Shown: piece after piece, positions 25,153 through 33,791 of the stretch
Layout: every line of letters begins with the position of its first letter
Numbering within the stretch: the first letter of the stretch is position 1
Source of the DNA: Nonomuraea muscovyensis
GTDB lineage: Bacteria; Actinomycetota; Actinomycetes; Streptosporangiales; Streptosporangiaceae
Reading direction: 5' to 3'
Assembly (NCBI RefSeq): GCF_014207745.1
Contig: NZ_JACHJB010000005.1
Coordinates: forward strand, 186,001 to 250,000
Length of the DNA: 64,000 nt
The notes under the pieces: model-generated
The model's database searches: none
Seen by the model: only the letters and a program-made list of their open reading frames with translations
What the model was told of the DNA's origin: nothing
Position numbers and translations under genes: made by a program

Positions 25153-25596
25153 TCACCGCTCCACCAGCCGGTCCACCAGCGCCTGCAGCGTGACGGCGCC
25201 CTGCAGCCCGCTGTCGTCCACCACCGCGACCAGCGGGCTGTGCGTGCGGGCCATCAGCGCCGCCAGCTCCAGCACCGTCGCGTCAGGGTCGGTCACCGGA
25301 AGCTCACGCGGCTTGGCCGGCAGGGCCTCGCGCACGGTGCGGTTCGCCAGCTTGTCCAGGAACGCGTCGGCGTGCGCCTCGTCCACCACCCGCGCCAGGG
25401 CCGGGTCGTCGAGGCAGTAACCGGGCACCGCCAGGCGCAACACCTGCGTGCCCGGCAGGATGCTCGCCGGCAGGCCCCGCTCGTCCACCACGATCAGGCC
25501 CGGCAGATCCTGCTCGGCGAGCAGCCGGGCCGCCTCGATCACCGGCGTGTCGAGCCGGACGGTGGGGAAGTCGGCGACGAGATCTCTGGCGCGCAT
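25153..25596 (-). CDS. CBS-domain protein
   Basis: A 147-residue protein made of a CBS pair and little else. Repeat one opens MRARDLVADFPTVRLDTPVIEAARLLAEQDLPGLIVVDERG; repeat two covers TDPDATVLELAALMARTHSPLVAVVDDSGLQGAVTLQALVDRLVE. Such pairs bind adenine nucleotides and tune a partner protein. ATG at 25594-25596 follows GGGAGG. It is transcribed toward the RCK gene, so the two may be one unit, but the partner is unknown. Confidence 0.88.
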   Translation of the reverse strand: MRARDLVADFPTVRLDTPVIEAARLLAEQDLPGLIVVDERGLPASILPGTQVLRLAVPGYCLDDPALARVVDEAHADAFLDKLANRTVREALPAKPRELPVTDPDATVLELAALMARTHSPLVAVVDDSGLQGAVTLQALVDRLVER

Positions 25597-25835
25597 GCTG
25601 CCTCCCGGGACGACGACGTCGATGCCATGCTCCCACGTCCCCCACCCGCTCCGACCGCGTGCCCGTACCCGGAGGCGGGGCCGCGGGGGTCGGGCCGGCG
25701 GGGGTGGGGCTGTGGGGGCAGGGCTGTGGAGGTGGGGCCAGCCATACCCCGGACACGGGTGCCTGCCTGGGTCCGCGCCGCGCACGCGACCGCCATGCTG
25801 GGGTGATCATGCACCGACAGCACTTCGGAGGAATC

Positions 25836-26906
25836 GTGACGCCTGCTCGGACCACTCACCCCCCGGCCGCGGCCGGCGAGCGGCGAGGCAGCGACTTCGC
25901 GCGCCTGTCCCGCGCGGTCGCCCAGGCCGGTCTGCTGGACCGGCGGCCCGGCTACTACGCGGTCCGGGCGGCGGTGGTGGCCGGCCTGTTCGCCGGAGGC
26001 TGGGCGGCGTTCGCCGTCGTCGGCGACTCCTGGTGGCAGATCGCGGTCGCCGTGGTCCTCGCGGTCGCCTTCGGCCAGGTGGCGCTGCTGTCCCACGACC
26101 TGGCGCACGGCCAGGTGTTCCGCTCACGCCGCGCCGGCGCGCTCGCCGGGCGGCTCGCCGGCAACCTCGGCATCGGCCTCGGGTACGGCTGGTGGCAGGA
26201 CAAGCACACCCGCCACCACGCCAACCCCAACCACGAGGACCACGACCCCGACGTCGCCCCCGACGTGCTCGTCTGGTCGATCAAGCAGGCCGAGGCCAGC
26301 ACGGGGCTCGTCCGGTTCCTGGGGAGATGGCAGGCGTTCCTGTTCTTCCCGCTGCTCACCCTGGAGGGCGTGAACCTGCACGTGTCCAGCGTGCGGTCGC
26401 TGCTGCGGGGCGACTCGCCGGTTCGGCAGCGGGGGCTCGAAGGGCTGCTGCTGTTCACCCATTTCGCCGCGTACGTGGGCGCCGTCCTCGCGGTGCTGCC
26501 CCTCGGGAAGGCGCTGGTCTTCATGGTGGTGCACCAGGCGTGCTTCGGCGTGTACCTGGGGTGCTCGTTCGCGCCCAACCACAAGGGCATGCCGGTGCTC
26601 ACCGCCGAGGACGAGCTCGACTTCCTGCGCAAGCAGGTGCTCACCTCGCGCAACGTGAGCGGCGGGCGGCTGCTGACCGCCGCGCTGGGCGGGCTGAACT
26701 ACCAGATCGAGCATCATCTGTTCCCCAGCATGCCGACGCCCAACCTGCGCCGGGCCCGGCCCCTGGTGCGCGAGCACTGCGCGTCCCTCGGCGTGCCGTA
26801 CGTGGAGTGCGGCCTGCTGGCCTCCTGGGGACAGGCGCTGCGCCACCTCCACGCGGTCGGCGCGCCGCTCCGCCGTCCCTCCCGCCCCGCCGCCGAGCCG
26901 AGCTGA
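25836..26906 (+). CDS. Membrane fatty acid desaturase (acyl-CoA/lipid desaturase)
   Basis: A 356-residue di-iron desaturase. All three histidine boxes are present: HDLAH (HxxxH), HTRHH (HxxHH) and the C-terminal QIEHH (in LNYQIEHHLFPSMP). Paired membrane helices lie near residues 40-85 and 190-245. The QIEHH box without a fused cytochrome b5 points to a DesA/Delta-type enzyme that uses an outside electron donor; no flavodoxin reductase gene is adjacent. GTG at 25836 follows a strong CGGAGGAA; the earlier ATG at 25809 has no such site. It would introduce double bonds to keep membranes fluid. Confidence 0.92.
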   Translation: MTPARTTHPPAAAGERRGSDFARLSRAVAQAGLLDRRPGYYAVRAAVVAGLFAGGWAAFAVVGDSWWQIAVAVVLAVAFGQVALLSHDLAHGQVFRSRRAGALAGRLAGNLGIGLGYGWWQDKHTRHHANPNHEDHDPDVAPDVLVWSIKQAEASTGLVRFLGRWQAFLFFPLLTLEGVNLHVSSVRSLLRGDSPVRQRGLEGLLLFTHFAAYVGAVLAVLPLGKALVFMVVHQACFGVYLGCSFAPNHKGMPVLTAEDELDFLRKQVLTSRNVSGGRLLTAALGGLNYQIEHHLFPSMPTPNLRRARPLVREHCASLGVPYVECGLLASWGQALRHLHAVGAPLRRPSRPAAEPS

Positions 26907-26971
26907 CCCGCGGTCGAGGGGAGGCGCGGGCCGCGCCGCCGTGGCTGCGGGAGCTCGCCGGGAGCCGACGG

Positions 26972-27277
26972 TCAGGTGCGCGCGGTGACGATCATCTCGC
27001 CGCCGCCGTCCTCCGTCACCTGGTAGCCGGCGTCCGCCAGGATCGTGCGCAGCGCCAGCCGCACCACGTTGCGGATCGTCGGGAACCTCGCCACGTCGTC
27101 GCCGCCGATCCCCGTGGCCGGACCCCATGACACCACCACGCCCCGCGCCGGGTCGTGCCGGACGCTGAGGCCGCCGTCGGCGTGCAGCGGGTGCCGTTCC
27201 ACCGTGAACCCGGCGTTCTCCAGTTCGTGGCGCACGCGGCTCGCCAGGGCCGACGCGTCCTTCGGTGCGGGGTTCAC
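26972..27277 (-). CDS. Conserved small hypothetical protein (about 101 aa)
   Basis: A soluble protein reading KDASALASRVRHELENAGFTVERHPL at the N-terminus, then a central beta region (LSVRHDPARGVVVSWGP), a helix (FPTIRNVVRLALRTILADAGYQV) and ending GGGEMIVTART. Codon use is coding-like. Start is uncertain: GTG at 27275-27277 is chosen for its GGGAAG leader, but a GTG at 27323-27325 would add 16 residues. I do not recognise the family. It is convergent with the desaturase gene. Confidence 0.7.
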   Translation of the reverse strand: MNPAPKDASALASRVRHELENAGFTVERHPLHADGGLSVRHDPARGVVVSWGPATGIGGDDVARFPTIRNVVRLALRTILADAGYQVTEDGGGEMIVTART

Positions 27278-27435
27278 GGCGATCAGCTTCCCGCCGGAGG
27301 TCCGTCCATGCCTGCCGCGTCCCACGCCCGCCGCGTGAACGTCAGGGCCCCGTCCCCTCCCGGCGACGCATAGACCGCCGCGCTGCGGCTAGAGGATCTC
27401 CGACCGGCGGGCGACATGGAGGACAGGGAGCGCTG

Positions 27436-28071
27436 ATGACAGCACAGAACACGGACGGGGTCGTCGGATGGGCGACGGGGCTCATGGAGTCGCTCGGCGC
27501 GCCGGGCGCCGGGCTCATCGTCGCCCTGGAGAACGTCTTCCCGCCGCTGCCCAGCGAGGTCATCCTCCCGCTGGCCGGATTCACCGCCGGCAAGGGCGAG
27601 ATGGCGCTGTGGGAGGTGCTGGTGTGGACGACCATCGGCGCGCTGGCCGGCGCCCTCGTCCTCTACGGAGCCGGCGCGCTGCTCGGCAAGGACCGCACCC
27701 ACGCCCTCGCCGCCAGGATCCCCCTGCTCAAGCCCGATGACCTGGACAAGGCCGAGGGCTGGTTCGACCGCCACGGCCGCAAGACCGTCTTCTTCGGGCG
27801 CATGGTGCCCGTCTTCCGGAGCGTGATCTCCGTCCCGGCCGGCCTGGACCGCATGCCGCTGGCCACCTTCGCCGTCCTCACCGCGCTCGGCAGCCTCATC
27901 TGGAACACCGCCCTGGTGCTGGCGGGCTACCTGCTGGGCGACAAGTGGGAGGTGGTGGACACCTACATGGGGATCTTCACCTACGTCGTGCTCGGCCTCG
28001 TCGCCCTGGCGCTCGCCGGGTGGATCTGGCGGCGTGTCGCCGAGTCACGCCGCGCCGCCGCCCGCCACTGA
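27436..28071 (+). CDS. DedA family membrane protein
   Basis: A 211-residue polytopic protein of the DedA/VTT family. The re-entrant motif ALENVFPPLPSEVILPLAGFTAG and the second motif FFGRMVPVFRSVISVPAGLDRM carry the essential acidic and arginine residues of the family. Helices also lie near residues 55-80, 135-160 and 175-200. DedA proteins help move lipid carriers or phospholipids across the membrane and support envelope homeostasis. ATG at 27436 follows AGGGAG. Confidence 0.92.
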   Translation: MTAQNTDGVVGWATGLMESLGAPGAGLIVALENVFPPLPSEVILPLAGFTAGKGEMALWEVLVWTTIGALAGALVLYGAGALLGKDRTHALAARIPLLKPDDLDKAEGWFDRHGRKTVFFGRMVPVFRSVISVPAGLDRMPLATFAVLTALGSLIWNTALVLAGYLLGDKWEVVDTYMGIFTYVVLGLVALALAGWIWRRVAESRRAAARH

Positions 28072-28109
28072 GCCGCCACTGGGTCGCCGCCGCGACCGCG
28101 GGCCGGCAC

Positions 28110-29522
28110 TCACAGTCCGTACGTCTCCAGCAGCCGCAGCCACACCTCGCTGACCGTCGGGAACGACGGCACCGCGTGCCAGAGACGCTCCAGCGGCACC
28201 TCCGCCGTGACCGCCACCGTCGCCGCGTGCAGCAGCTCGCCCACGCCGGGCCCGACGAACGTCACCCCGAGCAGCACCCGCCGCTCCTCGTCCACCACGG
28301 CCTTGGCCCGGCCCCGGTAGCCGTCGCCGAGCAGGTAGGCGCCCGTCACCGACGCCAGGTCGTACTCGACCGCCCGCACCGTGAACCCGGCCGCGCGCGC
28401 CGCCGCCTCGGTGCGGCCCACCGAGCAGACCTGCGGGTCGGTGAAGACCACCTGCGGCGCCCCGTAGCCGTCGGCCAGGTCGCGCAGGGCGGGCAGGTCG
28501 TCGGGCTCGCCCTTGGCCCGGGCGACGATGACGTCGCCGCAGATCCGGGCCTGGTACTTGCCCATGTGCGTGAGCAGCGCCCGGCCGTTGGCGTCGCCGA
28601 CCGCGTACAGCCAGCCGTCCTCGACCCCCGTGGCCCGCATGCTGTCGTCGACCTCGATGCTCTCGCCCGGCCGCAGTCCGACGGTGTCCAGGCCGATCGC
28701 CGTGGTCGCCGGCCGGCGACCCGTGGCCACCAGCAGCTCGTCGGCCTCGATCGGCGGGCCGTCAGGCACGTGCACGGTCACCGGACCACCCGGCGCGGGG
28801 CGCTCCACCCGGCCGGGACCGGTGCGCAGCCGCACGTCGATGCCGGAGTCGGCGAACGACTCGGCCACCAGCTCGCCCGCGAACGGCTCCATCCTGGCCA
28901 GCAACCCGCCGCCGCGCACCAGCAACGTGGTGCGCCGCGCGCCGAGGCCGTGCATGGCCTGCGCCATCTCGCAGGCCACCACGCCGCCGCCGATCACGAC
29001 CAGCCGCTCCGGCACGGCCGTGGCGGCGGTGACCTCGTGGCTGGTCCAGGGGGACGCCTCGCGCAGCCCCGGCACCGGCGGAACCGCGGCGGAGGTGCCC
29101 GTGGCGACGACCACGGCGTGCCGGGCGATCAGCACCCGCTCGCCGCCGTCGGGCGTGCCGACCCGCACCCGCCTGGGCCCGTCGAGCCGGCCGCTGCCCC
29201 GGACGAACGTGGCGGGCAGTCCGTCGACCCAGCCCACCTGCCCCGCGTCGTCGTAGAAGGAGACGGCCTCGTCGCGCCTGCCCAGCACCTTGCCGGCGTC
29301 GATCGGGCCGACCGTCAGCCCGGGCACCCGGCTCGCCTCGGCGGCCAGCTCCACCGGGCGCAGCAACGCCTTGCTGGGGACGCACGCCCAGTAGGAGCAC
29401 TCGCCGCCCGCGAGCCGCTCCTCGACGACCGCGGCCGTGAGCCCGCCCCGGACGGCCCGGCCCGCGACGTTCTCCCCGGCGGGCCCGCCTCCGATCACGA
29501 TCACGTCGAACTCGTCGCTCAT
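28110..29522 (-). CDS. Pyridine nucleotide-disulfide oxidoreductase, lipoamide/mercuric reductase type
   Basis: A 470-residue flavoenzyme. FAD motif GGGPAGENVAG near residue 11, redox-active disulfide CSYWAC (C-x4-C) near residue 43, NAD(P) motif GGGVVACEMAQ and the second FAD motif YAVGDANGRALLTH. The C-terminal dimer domain ends HAVPSFPTVSEVWLRLLE with the His/Pro/Glu pattern of this group. No N-terminal metal-binding domain and no C-terminal Cys pair, so it is not a functional mercuric reductase by sequence. It reduces an unknown disulfide. ATG at 29520-29522 follows GGGAGG. Confidence 0.9.
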   Translation of the reverse strand: MSDEFDVIVIGGGPAGENVAGRAVRGGLTAAVVEERLAGGECSYWACVPSKALLRPVELAAEASRVPGLTVGPIDAGKVLGRRDEAVSFYDDAGQVGWVDGLPATFVRGSGRLDGPRRVRVGTPDGGERVLIARHAVVVATGTSAAVPPVPGLREASPWTSHEVTAATAVPERLVVIGGGVVACEMAQAMHGLGARRTTLLVRGGGLLARMEPFAGELVAESFADSGIDVRLRTGPGRVERPAPGGPVTVHVPDGPPIEADELLVATGRRPATTAIGLDTVGLRPGESIEVDDSMRATGVEDGWLYAVGDANGRALLTHMGKYQARICGDVIVARAKGEPDDLPALRDLADGYGAPQVVFTDPQVCSVGRTEAAARAAGFTVRAVEYDLASVTGAYLLGDGYRGRAKAVVDEERRVLLGVTFVGPGVGELLHAATVAVTAEVPLERLWHAVPSFPTVSEVWLRLLETYGL

Positions 29523-29642
29523 CTCTGCCTCCCGTGCGGTCACACCCGGCGTGCCGCACCAGCCTCTCAGATCTGCGGACGACGACGTGACGGTGGGTCG
29601 GCGGCGCCCGGAGGGGGCCCACGGCGCGCCGGGGGCGGGACG

Positions 29643-30257
29643 CTAGCGCACCTCCAGCCCCAGGGCGGCGGCCAGCACCGCCGCCTGGCGGAGGTCGATG
29701 ACGGCGCCGTCCAGCGTGACCGTGTGCGGGTCGAGCCCGGTCAGCTCGGTGCCGCGCAGGTCGCAGCGGGTCAGGTCGGCGCCGTGCAGCCACGCCCCCG
29801 ACAGGTCGCCCGCCCGGATCTCGGCGCCCTCCAGCCGGGCCCCGGTCAGGTCGGCCTCGCGCAGGCGCACGCCCTGGAAGGAGCTGCCGCGCAGGTCGGC
29901 GCCGGGCAGGCAGGCATAGGACCAGTCGCCTCCCTCGACCTTGAGCAACCCGAACGAGCAGCCGTCGAACATGCTGCCGGTCAGCTTGCACCCCGTGAAG
30001 GTGGCGTCGAAGAACGAGCAGCGCGAGAACGTGCAACCGGCGAACAGGGCGTCCTCGTGGACCGACACGTTGAAGCGGACGTCGCGGAAGGTGCACTCCT
30101 CGAACGAGGAGCCTCGGTCGGTCGCCTCGGTCATGTCCACGTCGACGAACAACACCTGCCGGTGGACCTCGCCGGCGAGCTCACGCCCGTCCCAGTCGGC
30201 GGACCTGATCGTGGTGAGGGTCGGCGGCGAGGGTCGTCCGGATCTCCGTTCGGCCAT
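29643..30257 (-). CDS. Pentapeptide repeat protein
   Basis: About 204 residues dominated by A(D/N)LxX-type pentapeptides from roughly residue 45 to 175 (FEECTFRDVRF, FAGCTFSRCSFFDATFTGCKLTGSMFDGCSF, LPGADLRGSSFQGVRLREADLTGARLEGAEI, LHGADLTRCDLRGTEL). This folds as a right-handed quadrilateral helix. Qnr and MfpA relatives mimic DNA and shield gyrase; whether this one does is not visible. Start is taken at ATG 30255-30257, with no strong ribosome binding site. It follows the antiporter gene on the same strand. Confidence 0.9.
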   Translation of the reverse strand: MAERRSGRPSPPTLTTIRSADWDGRELAGEVHRQVLFVDVDMTEATDRGSSFEECTFRDVRFNVSVHEDALFAGCTFSRCSFFDATFTGCKLTGSMFDGCSFGLLKVEGGDWSYACLPGADLRGSSFQGVRLREADLTGARLEGAEIRAGDLSGAWLHGADLTRCDLRGTELTGLDPHTVTLDGAVIDLRQAAVLAAALGLEVR

Positions 30258-30321
30258 GCCGGTCACGCTAGCGGCCGGGCCCGACAGTCCCGGCCGGGCC
30301 CGGCCGGCCGGGAGCCGGGGA

Positions 30322-31485
30322 TCAGCCGGTGCGCTTGGCGATCGAGGTGATGAGCGGCTGCACGAGCTTGGCCGCCAGCGGCCCGAACGCCGCCAGGATG
30401 AGCACGTACGCGGCGGCCAGCGGCCCGAGGTCCGGGTGCACCCCGGCGGCCACGGCCAGACCGGCGATGACGATGTTGAACTCACCGCGCGGGATGAGCG
30501 CGATGCCGGCCCGCGCCTGGCCCGCCTTGGCGATGCCCGCCCGCCGGGCGGCGAACGCGCCCGTGAGCAACTTGGTGATCATGCTGATCACGGCCAGCAG
30601 CGCCGCCAGCCCGGCCACCGGGCCGATCTTGGTCGGGTCGGTCTGCAGGCCGAAGAAGACGAAGAACACCGCCGCGAACAGGTCGCGCAGCGGCTCCAGC
30701 AGGGCCAGCGCGTCGTGCGCGAGCTGCCCCGACAGCGCGATGCCGACGAGGAACGCCCCGACGGCCGCCGACACCTGGAGCTGCTGGGCGATGCCGGCCA
30801 CGAGCAGCGCGAGGCCGACCACCTTCAGCAGCAGCACCTCGTTGTTGGGACTGGAGACGAACGCCTCGATGAACCGCCCGAACTTCAACGCGACCAGGAG
30901 CACCACGCTCACCGTCGCCAGCGCGATCGCCACCGTGACGGCGCCGCTCGCCAGGCTCAGCCCGGCCAGCATCGCCGTCAGGACCGGCAGGTAGATGGCC
31001 ATCGTCAGGTCCTCGAAGACCAGCAGCGACAGCACGGTCGGGGTCTCGCGGTTGCCGACCCAGCCCAGGTCGGACAGCACCTTGGCGGTGATGCCCGACG
31101 AGGTGGCGTAGGTGACGCCGGCCATCGCCACGGCGGCGACGGGCCCCCAGCCGAGCAGCAGCGCGCAGATCGCGCCCGGCGCCGCGTTGAGCACCAGGTC
31201 GACGATGCCGGCCCGGGCGTTGCTCTTGAGGCTGGTGACCAGCTCGTCGGCGTTGTACTCCAGGCCCAGCGTGAGCAGCAGCAGCACGACGCCGATCTCG
31301 GCGCCGACGGAGATGAACTCCTCGCTGGTGGCCAGCGGCAGGATGCCGCCCGTGCCGAACGCGAGGCCGGCGAGCAGGTAGAGGGGAATGGGGGAGATGC
31401 CGACCCGAAGGGCGAGCGCGCCGAGCACGCCGAGAGCCACCAGGACAGCGCCGAACTCCAGGAAGATGATCGCAGTGTGGTGCAA
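30322..31485 (-). CDS. Cation:proton antiporter (CPA2, KhtU-like)
   Basis: A 387-residue antiporter with about 12 membrane helices, beginning AIIFLEFGAVLVALGVLGALALR and containing FFVFFGLQTDPTKIGPVAG and RAGIALIPRGEFNIVIAGLA of the Na+/H+ exchanger domain. It has no fused RCK domain; that function is supplied by the gene just upstream on the same strand (8-base gap). The pair resembles KhtTU, which expels K+ in exchange for H+ under alkaline or ionic stress. Confidence 0.92.
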   Translation of the reverse strand: MHHTAIIFLEFGAVLVALGVLGALALRVGISPIPLYLLAGLAFGTGGILPLATSEEFISVGAEIGVVLLLLTLGLEYNADELVTSLKSNARAGIVDLVLNAAPGAICALLLGWGPVAAVAMAGVTYATSSGITAKVLSDLGWVGNRETPTVLSLLVFEDLTMAIYLPVLTAMLAGLSLASGAVTVAIALATVSVVLLVALKFGRFIEAFVSSPNNEVLLLKVVGLALLVAGIAQQLQVSAAVGAFLVGIALSGQLAHDALALLEPLRDLFAAVFFVFFGLQTDPTKIGPVAGLAALLAVISMITKLLTGAFAARRAGIAKAGQARAGIALIPRGEFNIVIAGLAVAAGVHPDLGPLAAAYVLILAAFGPLAAKLVQPLITSIAKRTG

Positions 31486-31493
31486 GCCAGGCC

Positions 31494-31988
31494 CTACCCG
31501 TGAGCCAGGATGTCGGCCACCTCGGCGGTGCTGTCGGCGCTGCCCACGACCACGACGGTGTCGTTCCCGGCGAAGACGAAGTCCGGCCCCGGGCTCGCGA
31601 ACACCTGGCCGGCGCGCACGACGGCCACGATGGAGGCGTTGGTGCGGGTGCGGACCCGCGCATCACCCATCGGCCGGCCCACGTAGGGCGAGCCCGGCGG
31701 GATGGGCAGCTGCAGGCTGACCAGGCCCGCGACCTGCTCGTGCAACTGGTTGAGCCGCTGCACGATGCGGGGCGCGCCGAGCAGCTCGACCAGCGCCTCG
31801 GCCTCCTCGTCGTTGAGCTTGACCGTCTCGCAGACGCGGTCGGGGTCTTCCCTGTCGTAGATCACCAGGTCGCGGCGGCCGGTGCGGTGCGAGACGACGC
31901 CGACCCGCTTGCCCGACTGTGTGGTGAACTCGTGGCGCAGACCGATGCCGGGCAGTGCCGTCTGTTCTACGTCCACCGATCTTCCCAT
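31494..31988 (-). CDS. Antiporter regulatory subunit with RCK_C/TrkA_C domain (KhtT-like)
   Basis: A 164-residue soluble protein. The N-terminal half (VDVEQTALPGIGLRHEFTTQSGKRVGVVSHRTGRRDLVIYD) matches the KhtT head and the C-terminal half (RTRTNASIVAVVRAGQVFASPGPDFVFAGNDTVVVVGSADSTAEV) is a TrkA_C domain that binds a nucleotide or ion. It lies directly upstream of the antiporter gene in one operon and should gate it. Confidence 0.92.
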   Translation of the reverse strand: MGRSVDVEQTALPGIGLRHEFTTQSGKRVGVVSHRTGRRDLVIYDREDPDRVCETVKLNDEEAEALVELLGAPRIVQRLNQLHEQVAGLVSLQLPIPPGSPYVGRPMGDARVRTRTNASIVAVVRAGQVFASPGPDFVFAGNDTVVVVGSADSTAEVADILAHG

Positions 31989-32039
31989 CCTCTGGTCCCG
32001 CGCACGTCAAGTGAACTTTACCAAGGTCGGCGAAAGGGC

Positions 32040-33209
32040 TCACAACAGGGCGACGGCCTGACGGGCGATCTCCCATTCCTCGTCCGTCGGCACGACCAGC
32101 ACCGCGGTCCGCGACCCGGCCGCCGACACGACCCGCTCGGCGGACGAGCCGGCCTCGTTGCGCGCCGCATCGAGCTCGATGCCGAACCCTTCGAGCCCGG
32201 CCATGGTCTCGGCCCGGGTGGCCCTGTCATGCTCGCCCACGCCACCGGTGAACACCACCGCGTCGACCCGCCCCAGCACCGCGTGGTAGGCGCCGACGTA
32301 CTTGCGGATCCGGCGCACGTAGACGTCCAGGGCCAGCCGCGCCCGCGCGTCGCCGCCGGCCACGCGCCGGCGCGCCTCCCGCATGTCGCCGGACCCCGCG
32401 AGCGCCAGCAGGCCCGCGCGACGGCTCAGCGCCTCCTCGGTGGCGTGCGCGTCGAGCCCGTGGACCCGCGCCAGGTAGCCGGGCAGCGCCGGGTCGACGT
32501 CACCCGAACGGGTGCCCATGACCAGCCCCTCCAGCGGCGTCAGCCCCATCGAGGTGTCCACGCTGCGCCCGCCCGCGACCGCGGTCGCGCTCGCCCCGTT
32601 GCCCAGGTGCAGCACGATCAGGTTCGTCTCCGCCAGGGGCCGGCCCAGCAGGGCCGCCGCCCGCTCCGACACGTACGCGCACGACGTGCCGTGGAAGCCG
32701 AACCGGCGCACCCCCCACTCGGCGGGCACCGCGTAGGTGTACGCCTCGGGCGGCAGCGTCCGGTGGAACGCGGTGTCGAACACCGCCACCTGGGGCACCC
32801 CGGGGAAGGCGTCCCTGGCCACCCGGATGCCGGCCACGTTCACCGGGTTGTGCAGCGGGGCGAGCGGCGCAAGCTCCTCGATCGCGGCGATCACCCCGTC
32901 GTCGACCAGCACCGCCTCGGTGAACCGCGTCCCGCCGTGCACCACCCGGTGCCCCACCGCGACCGGGTCGAGGTCGGGGCCGGCGTCGGCGAACGCCTTC
33001 AGCATCGCGGCCAGGCCGTCCGCGTGGCCCGGGAACGGCTGCCGCCGCTCGTAGGCCTGGCCGCCGTCCACGTGGTGCGTCAGCCGCCCCTCCTCCTCGC
33101 CGATCCGCTCCACCAGGCCCCGCGCCGCACGGGCATGGGACGCCACCTCGATCAGTTCGTACTTGATCGAGGACGAGCCGGTGTTCAGCACGAGGATCCG
33201 GTCGGTCAT
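32040..33209 (-). CDS. ackA: Acetate kinase
   Basis: A 389-residue ASKHA-fold kinase converting acetate and ATP to acetyl phosphate and ADP, or the reverse. Family motifs are complete: LVLNTGSSSIKY, HRVVHGG, FDTAFHRTLP, RRFGFHGTS, HLGNGASATAV, GTRSGDVDP and FTGGVGEH. The usual partner pta or a phosphoketolase is not adjacent. ATG at 33207-33209 follows AAGGGATG; a longer frame upstream has no support. It is on the same strand as the antiporter pair (51-base gap) and may share their transcript. Confidence 0.95.
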   Translation of the reverse strand: MTDRILVLNTGSSSIKYELIEVASHARAARGLVERIGEEEGRLTHHVDGGQAYERRQPFPGHADGLAAMLKAFADAGPDLDPVAVGHRVVHGGTRFTEAVLVDDGVIAAIEELAPLAPLHNPVNVAGIRVARDAFPGVPQVAVFDTAFHRTLPPEAYTYAVPAEWGVRRFGFHGTSCAYVSERAAALLGRPLAETNLIVLHLGNGASATAVAGGRSVDTSMGLTPLEGLVMGTRSGDVDPALPGYLARVHGLDAHATEEALSRRAGLLALAGSGDMREARRRVAGGDARARLALDVYVRRIRKYVGAYHAVLGRVDAVVFTGGVGEHDRATRAETMAGLEGFGIELDAARNEAGSSAERVVSAAGSRTAVLVVPTDEEWEIARQAVALL

Positions 33210-33349
33210 GTCATCCCTTCGCCGTCGCGTCCCGCCGTCGCGTCGATCGTCCATCCCCCAGATTCTTGCTCCTCACGAACCGGCTCAATCAAGACGATTA
33301 GAACCGGCCTCCTGTGGCAGGGGTCCGGCAACAGGCTGAGCGAGGCGTC

Positions 33350-33775
33350 ATGGACATCCGGTCGAGGAAGGAACAGGCGTTCACCATGGCATTCACCGAG
33401 GGGGACGTCGCGCAGGCGCGGGGGGCCGTCGAACGGTTCGCCCGCGCGCAGGGCATGCCCGGTGAACGGGTCACCGACCTGGTGCTGGCCACCAACGAGG
33501 CGGTGGTCAACGCCGTCGCCCACGGCGGCGGTCAAGGGGTGCTGCGCGTGTGGGCCGCGGACGGAACCGTGGGCTGCGACATCAGGGACTTCGGGCGGGG
33601 CATCCCGATGCACCGCCTCGCCGGCGGCGAACCGCCGGCCCACCAGCCGGGAGGCTGGGGCATTTGGCTCATTCGCCGGCTGGCCGATAAGGTCGCGTTC
33701 ACGACCGGCCCGGGTGGCACCGCCGTACGGATCGCGATGACGCTGTCCGGCGACGACGATCGCGATGTGCTGTGA
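33350..33775 (+). CDS. HATPase_c protein, anti-sigma factor/serine kinase-like (copy 1)
   Basis: A 141-residue GHKL ATPase of the RsbW/SpoIIAB type. N box LATNEAVVNAVAHGG, G1 box IRDFGRGIP and G2 box GGWGIWLIRRLADKV are all present, so ATP binding should be intact. These small kinases bind sigma factors or phosphorylate STAS-domain antagonists; neither a sigma nor a STAS gene is beside it. ATG at 33350 follows GCGAGG. It is divergent from ackA and directly followed by a related gene, probably by duplication. Confidence 0.85.
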   Translation: MDIRSRKEQAFTMAFTEGDVAQARGAVERFARAQGMPGERVTDLVLATNEAVVNAVAHGGGQGVLRVWAADGTVGCDIRDFGRGIPMHRLAGGEPPAHQPGGWGIWLIRRLADKVAFTTGPGGTAVRIAMTLSGDDDRDVL

Positions 33776-33791
33776 GGGCCCTGCACCTCAG

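Noticed and set aside
28110..29522. Mercuric reductase call for the disulfide oxidoreductase
   Set aside because: The N-terminal metal-binding domain and C-terminal Cys pair are absent and no mer genes are nearby.
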